This document shows, piece after piece, positions 17,105 to 20,333 of a stretch of 20,333 bases of DNA (the stretch's first letter is position 1; every line of letters starts with the position of its first letter). The stretch covers positions 1 to 20,333 of the forward strand of contig JACQPP010000095.1 of assembly GCA_016207465.1 (NCBI GenBank), read 5' to 3'. The notes under the pieces are model-generated. The model worked only from the letters and a program-made list of their open reading frames with translations. It was not told the origin of the DNA and did no database searches. The DNA comes from Methanobacteriota archaeon. Lineage in GTDB: Archaea; Halobacteriota; Syntropharchaeia; JACQPP01. The position numbers were made by a program, and so were the translations under genes.

Positions 17105-18162
17105 CGACAAGAACCCCCCAAACCAGCATCGCCCGGCGCCTGCCGGAAACCGAGCGGAGGCTCCCGCAGGCCGAGACGGGCGGAGCCGCCCCCCTCTCCC
17201 TCCGCAACGGCAACCTCCTCCGGGTCTTCGCCGGACCCGACGTGGGAACCGAACTCACCATCCAGGAAATCATGAACCGCGCCTCCCGCTCCTACAAGCC
17301 CACCTACTACGCCCTCATGCGCCTCGTCCGCGAGGGCTACCTCACCCGCCACCGCCAGGGCTGGAAACACCTCTTCCGCCTCAACCTCGCCAACCCATTC
17401 GTCCGCAAACACCTCGAACTCATCGAGCTGGAGCGCCGCGAGTCCTACCTCGCCAGCCTCACCCCCGAGGCCCGCGGGACCCTGGAGAGGACCCTGGACG
17501 AGGTCACCGAGGAGGTCCCCGTCATGGCCATCATCCTCCTGAACGGGGTGAAGGACGTTCCCTCGAACACCTTCCGCCTCCTGGCGGTAGTCCCCGAGGC
17601 CGACGGATTCGCCGGGAAGATTGCCGCCATCGCGCGGCGCCTGTCCAACGGCATCACAATCCAGACAGAAACCACCACGCTGGAGGAACTCCGCTCCGCC
17701 ATCCAGGCGGGCGAAGACCTCCGCCCAGAGCTGAACGCCGCCACGCGAAACGTGGCGGCGTTGGCCAACAATACGGTGGTCACCCTGTTCGGATACGAGT
17801 TCTTCCTGCGCGAGAGGGTCCGTGCCCTCCGCAACGGGAAGGTTTCGACTTCGTCGAAACTCGGCGGTTCCTTCGGAGCCGCCGATGGGAACGAAAACGG
17901 CCACACGTCTGGCCCCACGAACGGCAACGGGAGTGGGACCAACGGTGGAAGCGGTCCGGCTACGCCGGGCCCCGCCGGAGCGAACGGACGCGACGGCGAA
18001 CACAACGGAGGAAAACATGGGAACCGAAATGAAGGAACTGCGCCCCGCGGGCCTGCCATTGCAGGCGAGCCTGCTGGGAACACGAATGGAGACACCCCCT
18101 CAGCGGGTGGAGACAGTGGGCGGGCCCCACGCGGGCAACCGCAGGGAGGCTCACGTGAGTGA
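17101..18162 (+). CDS. Winged-helix regulator with degenerate nucleotidyltransferase-like domain, paralog 1
   Basis: A 353-residue protein. The ATG at 17101 is chosen because it forms an ATGA overlap with the stop of the giant gene; the same frame is open further upstream, but that is shadow coding. Residues 38-95 form a winged helix (T-I-Q-E-I-M-N-R-A-S recognition region, S-Y-K-P-T-Y-Y-A-L-M-R-L-V helix, G-Y-L-T-R-H-R-Q-G-W-K-H-L wing). Residues 139-245 read like a minimal nucleotidyltransferase fold ending in T-L-F-G-Y-E-F-F-L-R-E-R, but the G-S and D-x-D catalytic motifs are not there (L-L-N-G-V-K, then F-R-L-L-A-V-V). Residues 247-353 are a Gly/Asn-rich tail. It is probably a cytoplasmic DNA-binding regulator. 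No ribosome binding site is visible (CATTCCCACCCTC precedes the ATG), so translation probably depends on the giant gene. Codon use is giant-like up to about 17480 and mixed after that. Confidence 0.85.
   Translation: MTTRTPQTSIARRLPETERRLPQAETGGAAPLSLRNGNLLRVFAGPDVGTELTIQEIMNRASRSYKPTYYALMRLVREGYLTRHRQGWKHLFRLNLANPFVRKHLELIELERRESYLASLTPEARGTLERTLDEVTEEVPVMAIILLNGVKDVPSNTFRLLAVVPEADGFAGKIAAIARRLSNGITIQTETTTLEELRSAIQAGEDLRPELNAATRNVAALANNTVVTLFGYEFFLRERVRALRNGKVSTSSKLGGSFGAADGNENGHTSGPTNGNGSGTNGGSGPATPGPAGANGRDGEHNGGKHGNRNEGTAPRGPAIAGEPAGNTNGDTPSAGGDSGRAPRGQPQGGSRE
17734..17762 (+). repeat. Perfect 12-bp inverted repeat in regulator 1
   Basis: AACGCCGCCACG (17734-17745) pairs perfectly with CGTGGCGGCGTT (17751-17762) across a 5-nt CGAAA loop. 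It lies in the coding sequence for L-N-A-A-T-R-N-V-A-A-L. The stem is mostly G-C and should be very stable in RNA. No T-tract follows, so it is not a classical terminator. Confidence 0.8.
17842..17884 (+). repeat. Two adjacent hairpins with TTC loops
   Basis: GTTTCGAC-TTC-GTCGAAAC (17842-17860) is a perfect 8-bp stem. After a single T, CGGCGGTTCC-TTC-GGAGCCGCCG (17862-17884) forms a 10-bp stem with one G-T wobble. Both have the same 3-nt loop. They sit exactly where the folded part of regulator 1 gives way to its low-complexity tail. Confidence 0.75.
18007..18011 (+). promoter_or_regulatory. Shine-Dalgarno sequence of an alternative upstream start
   Basis: GGAGG at 18007-18011 lies 5 nt before ATG 18017, in the frame of regulator 2. 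Using it would add 46 residues to regulator 2 and overlap regulator 1 by 146 nt. The spacing equals that of the two well-supported starts downstream, so it may be used, but the added residues do not resemble the paralogs. Confidence 0.35.
18051..18074 (+). repeat. Three-segment alternating hairpin ahead of regulator 2
   Basis: GCCTGC (18051-18056), GCAGGC (18061-18066) and GCCTGC (18069-18074) lie in series. The middle segment can pair with either neighbour, through a CATT loop on one side or a very tight GA turn on the other, so two exclusive hairpins are possible. It lies about 80 nt before the GTG start of regulator 2 and inside the tail codons of regulator 1. Confidence 0.5.
18144..18149 (+). 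promoter_or_regulatory. Shine-Dalgarno sequence of regulator 2
   Basis: GGGAGG at 18144-18149 is followed after 5 nt (CTCAC) by GTG 18155. The same 5-nt spacing is seen before ATG 19157. It lies in the last codons of regulator 1, which favours coupled translation of the two paralogs. Confidence 0.75.
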
Positions 18163-19024
18163 AGTCTTCCTCGGGGTCTTCCCCATCGGGAAGGAGCTGG
18201 CCATCCAGGAGGTGATGGAGGCGGCCGGCCGCTCCTACAAGCCCACCTACTTCGCCCTCATGCGGCTGGTGGAGCGGGGCTACCTGCTGCGGCGCCGCAG
18301 GGGCTGGAAGCACCTCTTCCGCCTCAATGTGGCCAACCCATTCGTCCGCAAGATGGTGGAAATCAAGGAACTCGAGCGCCTCGAAGCCCTGGCACTGCAG
18401 CTGGGGGAGCATGGCCACGCCATGGTGGAGATGCTCCTGGACCGCGTGACCGAGAAGGTCCCGGTCCTGGCCGCAGTCACCATGGAACCGTTGCGGGTCG
18501 AAACCACCCCGGAGGGAAAGGAGGTGAAGCACCTCTCGGTGCTCTTCGTCGTGCCCCATCAGAACGGCTACGGCGATGACATCCGGCAAGCGTGCGAGGC
18601 GGTATCCCGCCTGAACGGCCTCCGCATCAAGTCGGCGGTGGCCTCCCGCGACGTCTACCGGCGCATCGTGGGCAACGGGACCGCGCCCAGGCTCAAGGAG
18701 GCCCTCAACCAGGGGGTTCCCCTGCTGGGGCAGGAGTTCATCCTCCGGGAGAGACTCCGGGCGCTCCAACCGCCCACCGCACCCCTGAACCCCATCGGCA
18801 ACGGGCACAATGGAAACGGCCACAACGGGAATGGACACAGCAACAGCAACGGCAACGGGCACAACGGGAACGGCCACAACGGAAATGGACACACCAGCGG
18901 CAACGGAAATGGCTACAGCGGCCCCGCGGACCACCGGGGGAACGGGAGGGGTATCGGCGCCCTGAACGTCACCCTGGCGAACCCCTACCCCATATCCCCC
19001 CTCGGGATACGGCACAGGAGGTGA
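18155..19024 (+). CDS. Winged-helix regulator with degenerate nucleotidyltransferase-like domain, paralog 2
   Basis: A 289-residue protein. GTG 18155 is preferred because of the GGGAGG site 5 nt upstream, the 8-nt overlap with the stop of regulator 1 (TGA 18160-18162) and because the protein then begins where paralogy with regulator 1 begins. An ATG at 18017 is the alternative. Residues 5-60 are the winged helix (S-Y-K-P-T-Y-F-A-L-M-R-L-V, then R-R-G-W-K-H-L-F-R-L-N), very close to paralog 1. Residues 101-205 correspond to the nucleotidyltransferase-like part (L-S-V-L-F-V-V-P; G-V-P-L-L-G-Q-E-F-I-L-R-E-R) without catalytic acids in the expected places. Residues 214-253 are N-G-N-G-H repeats, and the rest is tail. 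Codon choice is more balanced than in the giant gene, with many CTG and GTG. It is likely a DNA-binding regulator from a tandem duplication. Confidence 0.85.
   Translation: MSEVFLGVFPIGKELAIQEVMEAAGRSYKPTYFALMRLVERGYLLRRRRGWKHLFRLNVANPFVRKMVEIKELERLEALALQLGEHGHAMVEMLLDRVTEKVPVLAAVTMEPLRVETTPEGKEVKHLSVLFVVPHQNGYGDDIRQACEAVSRLNGLRIKSAVASRDVYRRIVGNGTAPRLKEALNQGVPLLGQEFILRERLRALQPPTAPLNPIGNGHNGNGHNGNGHSNSNGNGHNGNGHNGNGHTSGNGNGYSGPADHRGNGRGIGALNVTLANPYPISPLGIRHRR
18287..18300 (+). repeat. 14-nt perfect palindrome in regulator 2
   Basis: CTGCGGCGCCGCAG is identical on both strands and lies in the codons for the basic wing of the winged helix (L-L-R-R-R-R-G). The corresponding stretch of regulator 1 is not palindromic. 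It could be a binding site for a dimeric regulator, or an accident of GC-rich arginine codons. Confidence 0.5.
18797..18913 (+). repeat. N-G-N-G-H tandem repeat in the tail of regulator 2
   Basis: About 40 residues of G-N-G-H and N-G-N-G-H units: a block of three, an S-N-S-N-G interruption, another block of three, then a degenerate unit ending G-N-G-N-G-Y. Six histidines are regularly spaced every five residues within each block. The DNA repeats (units of the type AACGGGCACAATGGAAAC) vary in third positions, so the repeat is not a fresh slippage product. Metal binding or a flexible linker role is possible. Confidence 0.85.
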
Positions 19025-19055
19025 AATCCACCAGAGCACAGGAGCAGAACAGGAT

Positions 19056-19070
19056 GAAAGTATATATATA
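19056..19070 (+). promoter_or_regulatory. Archaeal-type promoter (BRE-like plus TATA box) for regulator 3
   Basis: GAAAG (19056-19060) is directly followed by TATATATATA (19061-19070), the only such AT-rich block outside genes in a window of very high GC. An archaeal start site about 25 bp downstream of the box would give a leader of roughly 60-65 nt before ATG 19157. The 132-nt gap 19025-19156 also contains a short possible hairpin (CGCTGC 19107-19112 with GCAGCG 19123-19128) and no T-rich terminator for regulator 2. Confidence 0.7.
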
Positions 19071-19146
19071 CGCAAAACGGCCCCGGGGGCTCCCCTCGGA
19101 CCACGCCGCTGCCTGTATCCGAGCAGCGACGGCAGTCCCCGCCCCC

Positions 19147-19151
19147 GGAGG
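19147..19151 (+). promoter_or_regulatory. Shine-Dalgarno sequence of regulator 3
   Basis: GGAGG at 19147-19151 with a 5-nt spacer (AGACC) before ATG 19157. This fixes the start of regulator 3 and shows that leadered translation is used here. Confidence 0.8.
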
Positions 19152-19156
19152 AGACC

Positions 19157-19837
19157 ATGGCCGCTGAGACCCAACTGCTCGGGTTCGTTCCCCCCGACCG
19201 GGAGGTCCGCATCGGCCAGATTGTCGAGGTCTCCGGGTTGAGCTACAAGACCGTGTACACCGGGCTCCAGAGTCTCGCCCTCCGTGGACTCCTGGAGCAC
19301 CGGCGCACGGGCTGGACCCATCTCTACCGGCTCAACCTGGCCAGCCCCGCCGTGGCCAAGCACCTGGAGATGACCGAAGTGGAGAGAGGCGAAGCCTTTC
19401 TCCACTTCCACGGCGACGCCTTCCGCCAGGCCTTTGATGGTTTCATCCGGGACCTGGAGTCCCGGACGGTCCCGGTCATCGGGGTCATCGCCCTCGGCGG
19501 CACCCAGAGCCTCTGGCCCGCCCTCATGCTCATCCTGCCGGAGAAGGAGGGATACGGGCTCTCCATCCAGCAGGCCGCCGCCGCCCAAGGCCTCCGGGTC
19601 GTCACCCTGGGCCGCCGCATCCTCCTCACCCTGCTCTCCCGCGGCCTCTCCGAGCCGGTGGACCTCCGCCTCACGGAGTCGGCCCGCTACGGCCCCCTCC
19701 TCTACGGCTACGAGGCCCTCGTGGGACTCCGCATCCATGCTCTCCGCGAGGCCCGCGAGGGGGAACAGCCCCCGCCGGAGAAGACCGCTCCATCCGCTCC
19801 CCATCCCCGGACCCAGCCCGCCGGAGGCCCGCCATGA
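19157..19837 (+). CDS. Winged-helix regulator with degenerate nucleotidyltransferase-like domain, paralog 3
   Basis: A 226-residue protein with its own promoter and ribosome binding site. Residues 14-62 form the winged helix (R-I-G-Q-I-V-E-V-S-G-L-S-Y-K-T-V-Y-T-G-L-Q-S-L, then R-R-T-G-W-T-H-L-Y-R-L-N). The motif S-Y-K-x-x-Y and the G-W-x-H-L-x-R-L-N wing are shared with paralogs 1 and 2, followed by A-S-P-A-V-A-K-H-L-E-M-T-E-V-E-R-G-E. Residues 104-200 match the shared C-terminal domain (P-V-I-G-V-I-A-L-G-G-T-Q, P-A-L-M-L-I-L-P-E, Y-G-P-L-L-Y-G-Y-E-A-L). As in the others, D-x-D is absent. The low-complexity tail is replaced by a short Pro/Glu-rich end. It is the most diverged paralog. Its stop overlaps the start of a predicted secreted protein, its likely regulatory partner. 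Confidence 0.85.
   Translation: MAAETQLLGFVPPDREVRIGQIVEVSGLSYKTVYTGLQSLALRGLLEHRRTGWTHLYRLNLASPAVAKHLEMTEVERGEAFLHFHGDAFRQAFDGFIRDLESRTVPVIGVIALGGTQSLWPALMLILPEKEGYGLSIQQAAAAQGLRVVTLGRRILLTLLSRGLSEPVDLRLTESARYGPLLYGYEALVGLRIHALREAREGEQPPPEKTAPSAPHPRTQPAGGPP
19823..19827 (+). promoter_or_regulatory. Shine-Dalgarno sequence of the secreted-protein gene
   Basis: GGAGG at 19823-19827, 6 nt before ATG 19834. Together with the ATGA overlap it fixes the start of the last gene. Confidence 0.75.
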
Positions 19838-20333
19838 GCCTCCTCCACGGTCTCCTCCTGGGGGCTCTGCTTCTCGCCGCCCCCGCCCTCGCGGGAACCC
19901 GGCCCACCCCGACCCCCAATGCCCTCCCCGAGCAGCACTGGCTCATCCTCCTGGAGCCCAACGGCGACGCCCGCATGGTCCTCGAGATTGTGGTGCCCCC
20001 GGAGGCCCTCCCCAACACCTCCCAACTCCTCTCCGACCCCAACCTGACCGGCGAGGTCTCCGCGGGCATCGCCCGGGACTTCGAACTCGCCTCGGTGGAG
20101 AACCTCGAAATCCAACTCCGCCAGGACCGGGTCCTCGAGTCCTTCCTGGCCCGCGGATTCGCCACCTCCCGCGGCGGGAGATGGGCCACCCACGACATGC
20201 CCCGCATCAACGGGACCGTCCGCCTCGACGCCCCCCCGGGCATGCTCTTCCTGCCACAGAACCTGGGCCGCCTCGACCTCGAGGTCACCGGGGGACACCT
20301 CCCCACCCTCGAATACGGCCCGCCCCCCACGCC
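19834..20333 (+). CDS. Predicted exported protein, 3'-truncated by the window
   Basis: The frame is open from ATG 19834 to the window end (166 codons plus 2 nt). It begins with a clear signal peptide, M-S-L-L-H-G-L-L-L-G-A-L-L-L-A-A-P-A-L-A, with a probable cleavage after A-L-A. The mature part starts with a Pro/Thr segment and continues 'H-W-L-I-L-L-E-P-N-G-D-A-R-M-V-L-E-I-V-V-P-P', a strand pattern common to exported beta-rich proteins of unknown function. N-x-S/T sequons (N-T-S, N-L-T, N-G-T) are present. It overlaps regulator 3 by 4 nt (ATGA). I do not recognise the family. A partner of the giant protein, or another envelope component, would fit the context. Confidence 0.85.
   Translation, partial: MSLLHGLLLGALLLAAPALAGTRPTPTPNALPEQHWLILLEPNGDARMVLEIVVPPEALPNTSQLLSDPNLTGEVSAGIARDFELASVENLEIQLRQDRVLESFLARGFATSRGGRWATHDMPRINGTVRLDAPPGMLFLPQNLGRLDLEVTGGHLPTLEYGPPPT

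Noticed and set aside
18221..18232. 12-nt palindrome GCGGCCGGCCGC in regulator 2
   Set aside because: It is made only of G and C in a GC-rich coding stretch and encodes A-A-G-R, so chance is enough to explain it.
18799..18912. Possible CRISPR-like array in the N-G-N-G-H region
   Set aside because: Units are 15-18 nt without spacers and stay in frame as N-G-N-G-H codons. It is a protein-level repeat.
19018..19024. GGAGGTGA at the stop of regulator 2, a perfect Shine-Dalgarno match
   Set aside because: No start codon follows at a usable distance. The sequence is explained by the final Arg-Arg-stop codons.
19053..19167. Small frame starting M-K-V-Y-I-Y in the intergenic gap
   Set aside because: Its first codons lie on the TATA box itself and it runs into regulator 3. 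With only a weak upstream GGAG and no conserved features it is probably chance.
17960..19804. Minus-strand frame of 614 codons across the regulators
   Set aside because: It runs opposite three paralogous regulators with ribosome binding sites and shared motifs, and also crosses the intergenic promoter. It has no recognisable domain of its own.
1..20333. tRNA, rRNA, insertion sequences, integrase genes or attachment sites
   Set aside because: I looked for cloverleaf-like segments, transposase motifs and terminal repeats and saw none. All sequence except the 132-nt gap is accounted for by protein genes.

Overview
The window is a high-GC, strongly C-skewed stretch that looks archaeal. Three signs point that way: an AT-rich box of archaeal TATA type (GAAAG followed by TATATATATA, 19056-19070) in the only real intergenic gap, a very large secreted-type protein packed with N-x-S/T sequons and DUF2341/PA14/LamG-like modules, and tandem small winged-helix regulators with GGAGG-type ribosome binding sites. 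I cannot name the lineage. Bacterial phyla with giant surface proteins are not strictly excluded, because both ends of the locus are cut off.

About 84% of the window (2-17104) is one uninterrupted plus-strand reading frame that is already open at the first base. It encodes at least 5,700 residues of a giant modular surface or secreted protein. Order along the gene: LamG-like fold, amidotransferase-like Rossmann domain, PA14, two Cys-pair modules, LamG-like, a sandwich module ending in an R-x-D-D-V-R-L type strand, a second possible Rossmann domain, Ig-like segments, LamG-like, DUF2341 carrying a nested insert, two WWDDT modules, LamG-like, a sequon-rich COG1470/NEW3-like segment, a second DUF2341 split by three more Cys-pair modules, another NEW3-like segment, a second PA14, and a roughly 540-residue C-terminal region with helical parts and no obvious membrane anchor.

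The stop codon of the giant gene overlaps the start of a regulator gene (ATGA, 17101-17104). A second paralogous regulator follows with an 8-nt overlap. After a 132-bp gap holding the TATA-like promoter comes a third paralog (19157-19837), which overlaps by ATGA the start of a predicted secreted protein that runs off the window. All three regulators share a winged helix (SYK-x-TY...GW-x-HL-x-RLN) and a C-terminal domain that I read as a degenerate, non-catalytic nucleotidyltransferase-like fold. The first two end in Asn/Gly/His-rich low-complexity tails.

Inferred working model: a giant glycosylated surface protein is co-expressed with regulators that depend on its translation, and a third regulator is paired with a second exported protein. 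Superimposed on the whole window is a striking avoidance of GATC, and of RTCGAC at Val-Asp and Ile-Asp positions, achieved by synonymous codon choice. This suggests long exposure to restriction or another sequence-specific pressure.
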